From Clostridiales bacterium Firm_11 (GTDB lineage Bacteria; Bacillota; Clostridia; Christensenellales; Aristaeellaceae), in contig LVAQ01000023.1 of NCBI GenBank assembly GCA_001604105.1, positions 62,001 to 126,000 on the forward strand: a stretch of DNA of 64,000 nucleotides, read 5' to 3'. Positions 50,619 through 59,915 of the stretch are shown here, piece after piece. Positions within the stretch are counted from its first letter, which is position 1. Each line of letters starts with the position of its first letter. The translations under genes were made by a program, and so were the position numbers. The notes under the pieces were generated by a model that searched no databases, was not told the DNA's origin, and saw nothing but the letters and a program-made list of their open reading frames with translations.

Positions 50619-52625
50619 TCAGGGCTGCTGCTGCGCACTGCGCTCCTGAATAATCCGTTTGAACACGGCCACCGTATCCTGTGTTTCGGCCAGCTCACCG
50701 CGAAGCATCGCATTTTCCGCTTCCAGCGCCATCAACCGGGAACTCTCCTGTGCATCCATCCGTTTGAATGCTATATCCCTGGGAAGGCTCTGCGCTAACG
50801 GCGCCTTGGCAAACGCACGCTGCGGCACATCCACCATAAACACCTCATCGGTCAACTCGTTATGCATGCCCCGCGCTGTATATCGGGTGTGCAAAAGCTC
50901 GTGCGAGCGGTGCCCGTTGGGGGTTTCCAGGTATTCCTGATAGATTTTTACGACCAGGGGGTTTTCGTGAGATTTGCGGATTGTCTTGCTTTCATCCTCA
51001 TCATACAGTGCTTGCATCCGTTTGGCACGAATCTGCTCATCGCTGGAACGCGGTTGCCCTCCGCCGGTGATGCAGCCGCCCGGGCAGCCCATGATCTCGA
51101 TGAAATGATACGGCGAAGTACCATCCCTGATTTGATCCATCAGCAGCTTTGCGCCCGCCAGCCCGCTCGTGACCGCCACGCGAACCTCCACACCCTGCAA
51201 GAACCCATACTGCGGTAAGGGATCCTCGATACGGATGGCGGCTTCTTTGATCTGATCCAGCCCAACCAGGGATTCCACGTGCAGGTTCGCAAAGGGCAGC
51301 GTCCGTCCGGTGATCAGCTCAAAAACCGTACGCAGCGCCGCTTCCATCACCCCGCCCGTCGTTCCGAAGATATCCGCGGCGCCCGTCGAAAACCCGAGCG
51401 GGTTGTGGAAAACGCTGTCCTTGAGCGAAACAAAGTCAATGCCCGCGCTGTGAATCATCTCTGCCAGCTCGCGGGTTGTCAGCACCGCATCCACGTTCCT
51501 TAGTCCGCTGTTGCGCATCTCCGGACGATCGATTTCGAATTTCTTGGCGGTGCATGGCATTACGGAAACCACGAACATATCCTTCGGGTCGATATCAAGC
51601 GTTTGGGCATAATAGCTCTTGACCATCGCGCCCATCATGGTATGCGGTGATTTGCAGCTGGAAAGGTGCTCCAGATGCTTGGGGTAATGATGTTCAACAT
51701 ACTTGATCCATCCGGGGCTGCAACTGGTGATCATCGGCAGGCTCGCGGGATTCCCCTGCAAAGCGTCCTTAACACGCCCCAGGAACTCCGTGCCTTCTTC
51801 CATGATGGTCAAATCCGCTGCCCAGTTGGTGTCAAATACATCGTCAAAGCCCAGTTCTTTGAGCGCGGAAGCCAGTTTGCCCGTGCAGCGTGTGCCTGCC
51901 GCCAACCCAAACTCTTCCCCAATGGCAACGCGCACCGCGGGGGCAATCTGTACTACCGTACGTTTGGTGGGGTCGTTCAGCGCTGACCATACACGTTCGG
52001 TGGCGCTTGTTTCCCGAAGCGCGCCCACAGGGCATACCACCGTGCACTGGCCGCAGAATGTACAGTTCACCGCGCCCAGCGGCAGCCCCATCGCAGGGCT
52101 AACCTCCGTCTTGAAGCCCCTGTTTTGCAGGTTGAGCACGCCCGTCTGCTGGGTTTGGTTGCAAACGGAAACGCAGCGTCTGCACAGGATGCATTTGCTT
52201 AAGTCCCGGGTAATGGATACGGATGCGTCCACCCTGCGCGTAGAACGTTCGTCATCAAAGCGCGAGCGTTCCACCCCCAGTTGCACCCCCAACTTTTGGA
52301 GTTCACATTGCTGGTTGCGTTTGCAAAAAAGGCAGTCCTTGTCATGATCCGACAGGATCAACTCGTACAGCACCTTGCGGGATTCGCGCACGATGCGTGA
52401 GTTGGTGTAGATTTCCATCCCTTCGGTAACCTGCGTTACGCAGGCTGCCTGCAACGTTTTTGCTCCTTTGACTTCCACAACGCAGATTCTGCAAGAGCCG
52501 ACTACGTTGGTATCCTTTAAGTAGCACAGCGATGGGATATCAATGCTGTTCATGCGCGCCGCTTCCAGGATGGTAGTGCCCTCCGGCACCTCAATGGGTT
52601 TTCCGTTAATGGTCAAATGCAGCAT
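50619..52625 (-). CDS. hydA: [FeFe]-hydrogenase catalytic subunit (HydA/HndD type)
   Basis: Catalytic subunit of an NAD(P)-linked multimeric [FeFe] hydrogenase, 668 residues. The N-terminal [2Fe-2S] domain has CYLKDTNVVGSCRIC at about 34. A His-Cys3 cluster is in HDKDCLFCKRNQQC at about 94, followed by two [4Fe-4S] clusters (CILCRRCVSVC at about 145, CTFCGQCTVVC at about 188). The three H-cluster motifs are intact: TSCSPGWIKY (about 298), MPCTAKKFE (about 353) and IMGCPGGCITGGGQP (about 498). The core ends near HELLHTRYTAR; about 80 extra residues follow, with a final coiled coil (ESSRLMALEAENAML). ATG 52625 follows GGAGG by 8 bases. Last gene of the hydCBA operon. Confidence 0.96.
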   Translation of the reverse strand: MLHLTINGKPIEVPEGTTILEAARMNSIDIPSLCYLKDTNVVGSCRICVVEVKGAKTLQAACVTQVTEGMEIYTNSRIVRESRKVLYELILSDHDKDCLFCKRNQQCELQKLGVQLGVERSRFDDERSTRRVDASVSITRDLSKCILCRRCVSVCNQTQQTGVLNLQNRGFKTEVSPAMGLPLGAVNCTFCGQCTVVCPVGALRETSATERVWSALNDPTKRTVVQIAPAVRVAIGEEFGLAAGTRCTGKLASALKELGFDDVFDTNWAADLTIMEEGTEFLGRVKDALQGNPASLPMITSCSPGWIKYVEHHYPKHLEHLSSCKSPHTMMGAMVKSYYAQTLDIDPKDMFVVSVMPCTAKKFEIDRPEMRNSGLRNVDAVLTTRELAEMIHSAGIDFVSLKDSVFHNPLGFSTGAADIFGTTGGVMEAALRTVFELITGRTLPFANLHVESLVGLDQIKEAAIRIEDPLPQYGFLQGVEVRVAVTSGLAGAKLLMDQIRDGTSPYHFIEIMGCPGGCITGGGQPRSSDEQIRAKRMQALYDEDESKTIRKSHENPLVVKIYQEYLETPNGHRSHELLHTRYTARGMHNELTDEVFMVDVPQRAFAKAPLAQSLPRDIAFKRMDAQESSRLMALEAENAMLRGELAETQDTVAVFKRIIQERSAQQQP

Positions 52626-52630
52626 GCTTG

Positions 52631-55600
52631 TCACCTCCTATCGCAATGCAGGCAACGCATCGACTCTGCGATTGCGTTGAGTTTATGGTATCCCAGCAGC
52701 ACTTCATCAAAATTCTTAATACGCGTATCAACCGGCAGGCATTCCTGCGGGAAGCGGTTGTGCAACAGCACCTCATCTTCATCCACCGATACCGGGATAT
52801 CCATGGTGCGCCCCTTGTTGAGCTTTCCGCTGCCGCCGCAGTACAGGTCGATGGATACGGCGGCATGCTTGCCATCGGCAATCGCGCGAATCACCTCGTC
52901 CGGCCCGCGCGCGATGTCGCCGCCTGCAAACACGCCTTCCATGGTCGTCATCAGCGTTTGCGGATCCGTGATGAAAGTTCCCCACGGCGTAACGCCGATA
53001 TCCGTCTTTTGGATGAAGGGAAGATCAGCATACTGGCTCACGGCGGGGATGACAACATCCACATCGATCAGGAAATTTGAGCCTTCGATGTGCGAGGTAT
53101 TGCGTCTGCCCGTGTTATCAAAGTTTGACATGCGCCTGCGCAGGCATTCAATTTGGGCAACGTGCCCGCTGGCGTTGGGGATAATGCGCACGGGCGTTAC
53201 CAGTTCCATCAGCTCCATGCCTTCTTCCAACGCTTCTTCGATTTCGATGTCATAGGCAGGCATTGCGTCGCGCGTACGTCGGTAAAGCAGCATCACTTTG
53301 GCCGCGCCCAGCCGAATTGCGCTGCGCGCGGAATCGATGGCTGTATTGCCGCCTCCGATGACCGCGACTTTCTTCCCCGTCAAATCCACGCTGTGGTAGA
53401 GCTTGACGTTCTTCAGGAACGCGATGCCCGGCAGCACGCCCTGCAAATCTTCGCCCGGAATGTTCATACGCTGGGGCAACTGCGTGCCGGTAGCCACATA
53501 CACCGCGTTAGCATCCCGCCGCAGGCGTTCAAAGGACACATCGCGCCCCACCATGGTATTGAGGTGGATGCTGAAGCCGGAACGCCGCAGATGATCGATC
53601 TCGCGCTCCAAAACATCCGCAGGCAACCTGTATTCCGGTATGCCATAAGCCAGCACGCCCCCGGCGACCGGCTCGCTTTCGTAAACGTCCACCTCGTAGC
53701 CGATGCGGCTCAGGTAGTACGCGCAGGTAAGCCCCGAGGCGCCGGCTCCGATGACGGCGACACTTTTCCCGTTTTTCGGGAAGATGATATCCTGTTCATA
53801 CTGCTTCTGGTTTTTGTAGGCGTAATCCGCCACATAGCGTTTCAGGCTGCATATGGCGATGGATTCATCCACTGTGCCGCGCCTGCACTTGTTTTCGCAG
53901 GGGCGTGTGCAGATGCGCCCGCATACCGACGGGAAGGGATTCTCCTGACAGATCAAATCATACGCGTCAAGGAAGCGCCCTGCCGCCACCAGCGATAGGT
54001 ATCCGGGGATGTTGACATTCGCCGGGCAGGTATTTTCACACGGAGATATGAACAAATCGCTGCAAACGCCCGCCCTGCAATACTTTTGCTGGATATGCTC
54101 CTCATACTCCTCCCGAAAGTACTTGATGGTGGAAAGCACGGGGTTAGGCGCGGTTTTCCCAAGCTCACACATCGCCGTCTGCTGGATCACCTCGCCCAGT
54201 TCTTCCAACAGCTCGATATCGCCTTGCCGCCCTTCCCCACGCGTGATGCGCTCCAATATTGTGAGCATCCGTTTGGTGCCAATGCGGCAGGCAACGCATT
54301 TCCCGCAGGATTCTTCCTGAATAAAATCCATGAAATAGCGCGCGGTATCCACCATGCAGGTATCTTCATCCATGGCAATCAATCCGCCGCTGCCCATGAT
54401 CGCACCCAGTTTTGCGATGGATTGGTAATCGGTGGGGGTGTTGAGGTTTTCCTTGGTCACACAGCCGCCTGAAGGTCCGCCAATTTGCGCGGCTTTGAAC
54501 TGCTTCTTGTTGGGAATGCCGCCGCCGATGCGAAACAGAATCTCACCCAGCGGCATGCCAATGGGTACTTCCACAATGCCCGCGTTTACGATGTCTCCCG
54601 CCAGCGCAAACACCTTGGTACCCTTTGAGGAAGCCGTACCATACTGTGTATACCATTCCGCGCCCTGCAGCACGATTTGGGGAATCGCGACCAGCGTTTC
54701 CACATTGTTGATGATGGTCGGCTTGCCAAACAACCCTTTTTGAAAGGGGTAGGGCGGTTTTTGCACCGGTTCACCGCGGTTGCCCTGAATCGATGCCATG
54801 AGCGCGGTTTCTTCGCCGCAGACAAAAGCACCCGCGCCGATGCGAATCTCAATGTCAAAGGAAAAACCGCTTCCCAGAATGTTCTCCCCCAGCATCCCAT
54901 ACGCGCGCGCCTGCGCAATCGCATCCGTAAGGCGCGAGATCGCCAGCGGGTATTCCGCGCGGATATAGACGTATCCCAGCTTGGCGCCAATGGCGTAACC
55001 GCCCAGCATGATGCCCTCCAGCACCGCGTGGGGGTCGCCCTCAATGATGCTCCTGTCCATAAACGCGCCCGGGTCGCCCTCATCGGCATTACAGACCATG
55101 TATTTCTCATCGCTGTTTGCTTTATTTCCCGCTTCCCATTTGATGCCTGTCGGGAAACCGGCGCCGCCCCTTCCGCGAAGTCCAGAATCTTTGACGGTTT
55201 TGATTACAGCCTCGGGTGTGCTTTGGGTGATGGCGTTGGCAATGGCCATATAACCATCACGCGCAATATACGCATCAATGCTGCCATGGGCGATGGAGCC
55301 GCAGTTACGCAGCGCGATTTTGACCTGCTCCTTGAAAAAATCGATGTCATCGATACAGGGAATGTGCTTTTTATGCGCCTCGCTATAAAAGGTGAACTCT
55401 TCGCGAATACGGTGCTCCACCAAATGCGCCTTGAGGATTTTGCGGACATTCTGCGCATCCAGCTTGACATAAAAAGTCCGTTCCGGCAGGACGATCATCA
55501 CAGGTCCCACGGCGCAAATGCCGATGCAGCCTGTTTCGATTACGCCAACCTGTTCATCCAGCCCCAATTCCTTCAGCATTTCGATGGCGGCATCACGCAC

Positions 55601-55732
55601 CTTGCCACACGCGGCGGATACGCAACCGGCGCCCGCGCAAACCAACAGCTGGTGGTGATACTTCCCTTGCGCTTCCTGATAGGCCAGTTTAATCCGCGAA
55701 AGATCATCGATCGTATGCATCATCGTGCTCAT
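52631..55732 (-). CDS. hydB: HydB/NuoF diaphorase fused to an NfnB/GltD-like flavoprotein
   Basis: A 1033-residue electron-transfer subunit. Residues 30-120 are a thioredoxin-like [2Fe-2S] domain (CAGAGC, TGCIGICAVGP). Residues about 140-560 are NuoF-like: FMN site RGRGGAGFPTGIKW (about 190), NADH site GAGAFVCGEETALMAS (about 306) and the [4Fe-4S] motif CGKCVACRIG (about 482). Residues about 575-1010 are a GltD/NfnB-type module: cysteine clusters in SPCENTCPANVNIPG and CGRICTRPCENKCRRG, FAD site VIGAGASGLTCAYYLSRIG (about 665) and NAD(P)H site VIGGGNTAIDSARSAIRLG (about 800). It ends MRCLHCDRR. The usual C-terminal ferredoxin domain of HydB is thus replaced by a whole second dehydrogenase. 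ATG 55732 is preferred. Confidence 0.94.
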   Translation of the reverse strand: MSTMMHTIDDLSRIKLAYQEAQGKYHHQLLVCAGAGCVSAACGKVRDAAIEMLKELGLDEQVGVIETGCIGICAVGPVMIVLPERTFYVKLDAQNVRKILKAHLVEHRIREEFTFYSEAHKKHIPCIDDIDFFKEQVKIALRNCGSIAHGSIDAYIARDGYMAIANAITQSTPEAVIKTVKDSGLRGRGGAGFPTGIKWEAGNKANSDEKYMVCNADEGDPGAFMDRSIIEGDPHAVLEGIMLGGYAIGAKLGYVYIRAEYPLAISRLTDAIAQARAYGMLGENILGSGFSFDIEIRIGAGAFVCGEETALMASIQGNRGEPVQKPPYPFQKGLFGKPTIINNVETLVAIPQIVLQGAEWYTQYGTASSKGTKVFALAGDIVNAGIVEVPIGMPLGEILFRIGGGIPNKKQFKAAQIGGPSGGCVTKENLNTPTDYQSIAKLGAIMGSGGLIAMDEDTCMVDTARYFMDFIQEESCGKCVACRIGTKRMLTILERITRGEGRQGDIELLEELGEVIQQTAMCELGKTAPNPVLSTIKYFREEYEEHIQQKYCRAGVCSDLFISPCENTCPANVNIPGYLSLVAAGRFLDAYDLICQENPFPSVCGRICTRPCENKCRRGTVDESIAICSLKRYVADYAYKNQKQYEQDIIFPKNGKSVAVIGAGASGLTCAYYLSRIGYEVDVYESEPVAGGVLAYGIPEYRLPADVLEREIDHLRRSGFSIHLNTMVGRDVSFERLRRDANAVYVATGTQLPQRMNIPGEDLQGVLPGIAFLKNVKLYHSVDLTGKKVAVIGGGNTAIDSARSAIRLGAAKVMLLYRRTRDAMPAYDIEIEEALEEGMELMELVTPVRIIPNASGHVAQIECLRRRMSNFDNTGRRNTSHIEGSNFLIDVDVVIPAVSQYADLPFIQKTDIGVTPWGTFITDPQTLMTTMEGVFAGGDIARGPDEVIRAIADGKHAAVSIDLYCGGSGKLNKGRTMDIPVSVDEDEVLLHNRFPQECLPVDTRIKNFDEVLLGYHKLNAIAESMRCLHCDRR

Positions 55733-55737
55733 CTCTC

Positions 55738-56238
55738 TCACCCCTTATTCAGGTTGGCCAGCAGCGCGTCAATTTTGCTGGGCGACATCTGACGATAGAC
55801 CACATCATCAATCATCAGCGCAGGCGCGAGCCCGCAGGCGCCAATGCAGCGCGCGATCTCAAAGGTATACTTACGATCAGCCGTGGTACCGCCTACCTGC
55901 ACCCCAAGTTTTTGGATCAAATGATCAATAATCTTCTTGCCGCCGCGCACATAACAGGCCGTGCCCAGACAAACGCGTATGGTATGCTCTCCTCTGGGGT
56001 GAACCGAAAAAAATGAGTAGAACGTTACCACGCCGGACACTTCTGAGAGCGGCATCTCGAGTTTATCCGCAATATACTGCTGCAATTCCAGCGGCAAATA
56101 GCCATACAAACCCTGCGCGGTATGCAGCACTTGAATGAGGCAGCCTTGTTTGCCTTTGAAGTAAAGGTCGATCAAATTCCCGATTTCATGGAAATCCGTT
56201 TGTTTGAGTTCGCAAACAGCCGTGTGTCTTTCCGACAT
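55738..56238 (-). CDS. hydC: HydC/NuoE [2Fe-2S] subunit of the hydrogenase
   Basis: A 166-residue NuoE-like protein that carries one [2Fe-2S] cluster next to the HydB flavin. The cluster cysteines are in RVCLGTACYVRGG (about 87) and IARCIGACGLAP (about 128). The N-terminal helical bundle (LPLELQQYIADKLEMPLSEV) is complete. ATG 56238 follows AAGGAGAG; an earlier in-frame ATG at 56259 precedes that site. Its stop codon overlaps the upstream edge of hydB, so the two are coupled. It is the first gene of the operon, 590 nt downstream of the only strong promoter. Confidence 0.95.
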   Translation of the reverse strand: MSERHTAVCELKQTDFHEIGNLIDLYFKGKQGCLIQVLHTAQGLYGYLPLELQQYIADKLEMPLSEVSGVVTFYSFFSVHPRGEHTIRVCLGTACYVRGGKKIIDHLIQKLGVQVGGTTADRKYTFEIARCIGACGLAPALMIDDVVYRQMSPSKIDALLANLNKG

Positions 56239-56348
56239 GATCGTTCTCTCCTTACCCATTTTCTCCTACGGAACATAGGCCTGCCAGCACGCCGTAATTT
56301 CCACGGTTTGCTTGCCATGCGCTCGCAAACCTATGGCGGAAATATACA

Positions 56349-56367
56349 CAAGCCTGGAGCGGCGATG
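56349..56367. repeat. Direct repeat, copy 1, in the hydrogenase leader
   Basis: The 19-base unit CAAGCCTGGAGCGGCGATG. It matches copy 2, 107 bp to the right, at 18 of 19 positions. Confidence 0.7.
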
Positions 56368-56455
56368 AACAGGAAGCTATACGACTACCAATGCGGCGGG
56401 CTGTCGATGGCCATAAGTCAAGCCGCAGGGGTAGCGGCGCCATTTCAAGGCTTTG

Positions 56456-56474
56456 CAAGCCCGGAGCGGCGATG
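56456..56474. repeat. Direct repeat, copy 2, in the hydrogenase leader
   Basis: The 19-base unit CAAGCCCGGAGCGGCGATG. It lies in the loop of a hairpin closed by CTTTGCA and TGCAAAG. Confidence 0.7.
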
Positions 56475-56832
56475 CGCTGCAAAGGCAGTCGTGAAGGGCT
56501 TTTGTTCAGCGATGATCCTGGTGTCATACCTTTTCCGTTTGGGTACGCGATACATTCGGCGGCCTGTCTCATCCTTTGATGGATCCGCTTTCTTCTTTGC
56601 CGTTCACAAGCATCAAGTGTATATTTGCCAACACAAAACACACGTCTTAGCACTGGGTATACGGCGTAAGCATGGATGCGGGAATGCACTTTTTCATCAA
56701 AGGATGGGTCGATAACCAGTCACGAAGCGCTACTCTCGTACAGTGCCCCAGCGGGGTGTCGTGCAGAAGTACATGCTATGTGTCGGTCATGCGGTTCATG
56801 TGGGTACGTCCAACGATTCCATTGTTGTTCCT

Positions 56833-56861
56833 ATTGTATAAGCAATCCATGAGATTGTCAA
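56833..56861 (-). promoter_or_regulatory. Promoter of the hydCBA operon
   Basis: On the minus strand a perfect TTGACA (56861-56856), a 17 bp spacer and TACAAT (56838-56833). The -35 box lies within TTGTTGACAA, which is near-palindromic and could be a repressor target, for instance for a redox sensor; that is speculative. Confidence 0.85.
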
Positions 56862-57022
56862 CAAAAAAACTACTTGCTCAATCCTGTTGCGATGCATTTT
56901 CTCTGTCCATGATGCCGTGACATTAAAAGCCGCCACGCCATGCCATGCATTGCGTTTTCGGAATCACTTCATGCATCCTGCCTGTTGCTATCAGCCTGAT
57001 GCCTGATTGCCTTGCTCTCATG

Positions 57023-57060
57023 AAAAAAGCACCCGGCTCATTGGCATACCCGGCGTGCTT
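57023..57060 (-). terminator. Terminator of the CHAP-type hydrolase gene
   Basis: On the minus strand AAGCACGCCGG and CCGGGTGCTTTTTT form a stem with one bulge and a six-T tail, about 60 bp after the stop codon. Confidence 0.8.
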
Positions 57061-57122
57061 CTCAGCAGTTCTATTGAAAACCAAACTGACTTGCGGAGGT
57101 ATGCGTGCATCGCTTTCCTTCA

Positions 57123-58058
57123 TCAATCTTCGCTGTAGTCATAATACGGGCGGCCAAAGGCGATGACCCAATCCGCATACGTCCCGCCTTCCATCTCATC
57201 CATACTCTGATTGAGCACAACGCCAAAAAGGTTGCCTTTCCTACGGATGTTACCATGAACGAAGGTAAAATTATCATCCTGCACACTGGTCACAATGCCT
57301 ACATGGCTGGCATTGCCGTGCCAATGTTCCAGATAGCCCGCATGCGCTTTCAACTGCGCCTTTTGCTTTGAACCCCAGATGAAGAAAACCAAATCCCCGG
57401 GCATTGGCGTCTCCTGCGGCGGTATCACGGCAGCGCGAAAGCGCGCCAGATGGTTTCCCCTACAGGTTTTGCACGCAATCTGCCCTTCCTGCTCAGCATA
57501 GATATCTACGCCTGCAAATATCGCCTGTAACCCGGCGCCATAGGGAATGTGTACCTGTTTTGCGCACCAGCCGATGAACGCCGCGCACCAGTCATCACCC
57601 TCCGACAGGCTTGTGCCTTCCACATATTTCGCCGCATCGGTGGAGCCCACACAGCTCAACGCCTTTTCGACCATCCATTGCGCACGTTCCGCCGCGTCAA
57701 TCGGAAAGACCGTGATCGTGATGGAAGATGTCCACTGCCGCGCATTGCCATCAACCATCGCAATGGCCATAATGGTATGCTCGCCGGATGCCTGCGGTGT
57801 GTACGTTAGGTAGTTGGTCTTTTTCCGCTCCATGGGTAGCACAACCACACCATCTGGCGCATGTACTTCCACCCATGCGGTGTCAAAGCCTGTGGCGGCA
57901 ACCCCGATCTGGAATGCCTGCCCAACCAGTTGCCCCCGCTCCTTGGGCGGGCCTGTAAGGCGAATCTTTGGCGTTTTTGCCAGCGCCAGGGCGGGTATGG
58001 CAAACACGCCTGCCATCAGCAGGATTCCGCCAACCAACACCCGTTTCCAGAAAGCCAT
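57123..58058 (-). CDS. Secreted CHAP-type peptidoglycan hydrolase
   Basis: A 311-residue exported protein; ATG 58058 follows GGGAGGAAA. Signal peptide or membrane anchor to about residue 27 (VLVGGILLMAGVFAIPALAL). A beta-sandwich domain of about 90 residues follows (KIRLTGPPKERGQLVGQAF, YTPQASGEHTIMAIAM). The CHAP domain is about 125-311: the catalytic cysteine is in GDDWCAAFIGWCAKQ (about 160) and the catalytic histidine in NASHVGIVTSVQDD (about 255), with TPMPGDLVFFIWG between. CHAP enzymes cut the stem peptide or cross-bridge of peptidoglycan. The setting next to two glycosyltransferases fits a role in wall turnover. Confidence 0.9.
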   Translation of the reverse strand: MAFWKRVLVGGILLMAGVFAIPALALAKTPKIRLTGPPKERGQLVGQAFQIGVAATGFDTAWVEVHAPDGVVVLPMERKKTNYLTYTPQASGEHTIMAIAMVDGNARQWTSSITITVFPIDAAERAQWMVEKALSCVGSTDAAKYVEGTSLSEGDDWCAAFIGWCAKQVHIPYGAGLQAIFAGVDIYAEQEGQIACKTCRGNHLARFRAAVIPPQETPMPGDLVFFIWGSKQKAQLKAHAGYLEHWHGNASHVGIVTSVQDDNFTFVHGNIRRKGNLFGVVLNQSMDEMEGGTYADWVIAFGRPYYDYSED

Positions 58059-58214
58059 GGTTTCCTCCCTGCACGGTAACGCGCCTGTTCCAAACTGCCT
58101 TTGGCCTCAGGACACCCCTTGTTCCTGATTACCCATCATCGCGGTGTGCCTATGCAAGCCATTCGACGGGCTCGCATTGTGCATCCAAGCATGGGTTTCC
58201 CCGCAGCCCGTTCG

Positions 58215-59837
58215 TCACGCCGCGTCACGTTCATACATGATACCAACTGTATTGCCATAGCTTTGGACTGTAAAGAGCACATGATAGCCCTGCGGCGGTT
58301 CTTCTGCCCAGTATATGTGGGCATAGGTGGAATTGTAGTACAGGTAAGGCTCCTCCTTGCCCGCCGTAACCACCAGTTTGTCGTTGACCTCATCCGGCAG
58401 TTTCAACGCCGCAATGGTGATATCATTGAAGTAACAGCCGACGCGTAATTCCCCGGGGGTATCTTTGCGCAGATCATAAAGCCGTTGGAAAGCGCCCGAT
58501 CCGCTCACATTCCAATAGTCCAAATCCATCACATGCCTTGCGTCCCTTGGCTGCAAAACATTGAAGTAGGTATACTGGTAGGGGTGGTTTGTGATGAGCC
58601 CCACACCTGTGAAGGCAAAACAGGCCAGCAGTATCCCCGCAAACACCAGGCGCCTGCCTTTTGAGCCGCTCACCTTGTTCCACAGCCAATGAAGCCCATA
58701 GCCCGCCAGAATGACAATGCCCGCATAAACAAAGTAGAAATGACGCCAGCCGTTGTAGAGAATTGGCTTGGACACCATCGCATAGCCAAGGGGGATCGTC
58801 CAGGATAAGGTAATCGCCATCAGCAGCAACGCGCTTTGCTGTCGCAGGCATTTCGCACTGCCCCGCAGCCAGCTGCCCAATACTACCAGCTGACCCAGCG
58901 CTGCCAGCAATACGGTGTACAGCGGGATGGTCACCAGCATTTGATAGGGCAGGTAATACCAGGGCAAAGGCGTTTCGCCGCCGACATCGTAAAACTGTGC
59001 CCCGCGAAACATCACCACACCCCCAAAGCGGGAAAAGCGGGATGCGTTCACAAACAAATATTGCAAAAACTCCCATGGATTATCCCACGCTGCGGGTGTG
59101 AGCAGCAGGTAGCCAAGCACAAAACTTGCCACCGTTGTGACCGCCACCCAGACCATTCTGGAAGACCATCCCTTGTTTGCCGTCAGCGATACCATCAGCG
59201 CAAGGCCAACCAGCCCCCAGGGCAGTATGCCAATAATCTTGGTATTGGCGGCGGCAGCGGCAGCCAGCGAGAACAACACCCCGCGCAGGAAACCCGGACG
59301 TTGCATCAGCCTTGCCCCCATCCAAAGGGTGAGCAGGACGAGACTGAGCAGAACGACATCTTTATTATTGTAATGCCCTTCCGCAAAAAAGCGGGGGGAT
59401 AGATATAAAAGCAGCACACCGGACAGCGCAAAGGGACGGGTTATCATTAGCGCGCGAAGCACGCCATACAGTGATACGCAGCCAACCATAAACCATAGCC
59501 ACGTTAGCACGCTCCACGCAAACGAGAACTGCCGCGCGTCCTGATCGATCATCGGCAATAACGGCGCGAGGGGGTAGTACGCGCAGATGCCATGATCTCG
59601 CTCGATATTGATGGATATGCGGGTTGCGCCGAGGTTTGCATAGAAATTGCTCTCCGGTTCCTGTTGCAGCCGGAGCGCGTATTCCTTGATGTTTGCGCGC
59701 AGGATTGCCATCTCAACATACTCATCAAAAGGCGCGCCATATCCACGAATGCTCAATAACCCGATCAAGGCCAGCAGCAGAAAAAATAGGGCAACCCCTT
59801 GTTTGGGCCGGATTACCTTGGCAACGTTTACAAGCAT
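58215..59837 (-). CDS. GT-C membrane glycosyltransferase (GT39/PMT-like)
   Basis: A 540-residue polytopic protein with about 10-11 membrane helices and a soluble C-terminal end (residues about 450-540: LRVGCYFNDITIAALKLPD). The first outside loop carries the acidic pair in YGAPFDEYVEMAIL at about 35, the position of the catalytic aspartate in GT-C enzymes of the PMT/GT39 type. SPRFFAEGHYNNKDVVLLSL at about 146 matches another conserved loop. These enzymes transfer a sugar from a polyprenyl-phosphate donor to a protein, lipid or glycan outside the membrane. ATG 59837 follows GAAGGGA. Donor and acceptor are unknown. Confidence 0.85.
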   Translation of the reverse strand: MLVNVAKVIRPKQGVALFFLLLALIGLLSIRGYGAPFDEYVEMAILRANIKEYALRLQQEPESNFYANLGATRISINIERDHGICAYYPLAPLLPMIDQDARQFSFAWSVLTWLWFMVGCVSLYGVLRALMITRPFALSGVLLLYLSPRFFAEGHYNNKDVVLLSLVLLTLWMGARLMQRPGFLRGVLFSLAAAAAANTKIIGILPWGLVGLALMVSLTANKGWSSRMVWVAVTTVASFVLGYLLLTPAAWDNPWEFLQYLFVNASRFSRFGGVVMFRGAQFYDVGGETPLPWYYLPYQMLVTIPLYTVLLAALGQLVVLGSWLRGSAKCLRQQSALLLMAITLSWTIPLGYAMVSKPILYNGWRHFYFVYAGIVILAGYGLHWLWNKVSGSKGRRLVFAGILLACFAFTGVGLITNHPYQYTYFNVLQPRDARHVMDLDYWNVSGSGAFQRLYDLRKDTPGELRVGCYFNDITIAALKLPDEVNDKLVVTAGKEEPYLYYNSTYAHIYWAEEPPQGYHVLFTVQSYGNTVGIMYERDAA

Positions 59838-59915
59838 GCGGCATTATCCCTTCGTTGTGTTCTATCGCAACCGGCGTAAGCTGATCCCAATGATCACCAT
59901 TGGTTCATACACGCT

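Larger units (their letters stand above)
56239..56826 (-). promoter_or_regulatory. Long 5' leader of the hydrogenase operon with a direct repeat
   Basis: The transcript from the promoter at 56833-56861 would have a leader of about 590 nt before hydC. It contains two copies of a 19-base sequence (plus strand 56349-56367 and 56456-56474, AAGCC[T/C]GGAGCGGCGATG, one mismatch). The second copy sits in a hairpin closed by CTTTGCA/TGCAAAG (56449-56485). A 145-codon open frame (56252-56689) crosses it but has no ribosome site and no protein-like features. A structured regulatory RNA is possible; no known riboswitch was recognised. Confidence 0.5.

Noticed and set aside
56252..56689. 145-codon open frame in the hydrogenase leader
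   Set aside because: No ribosome binding site, an odd composition and no protein-family features; it lies in the untranslated leader.
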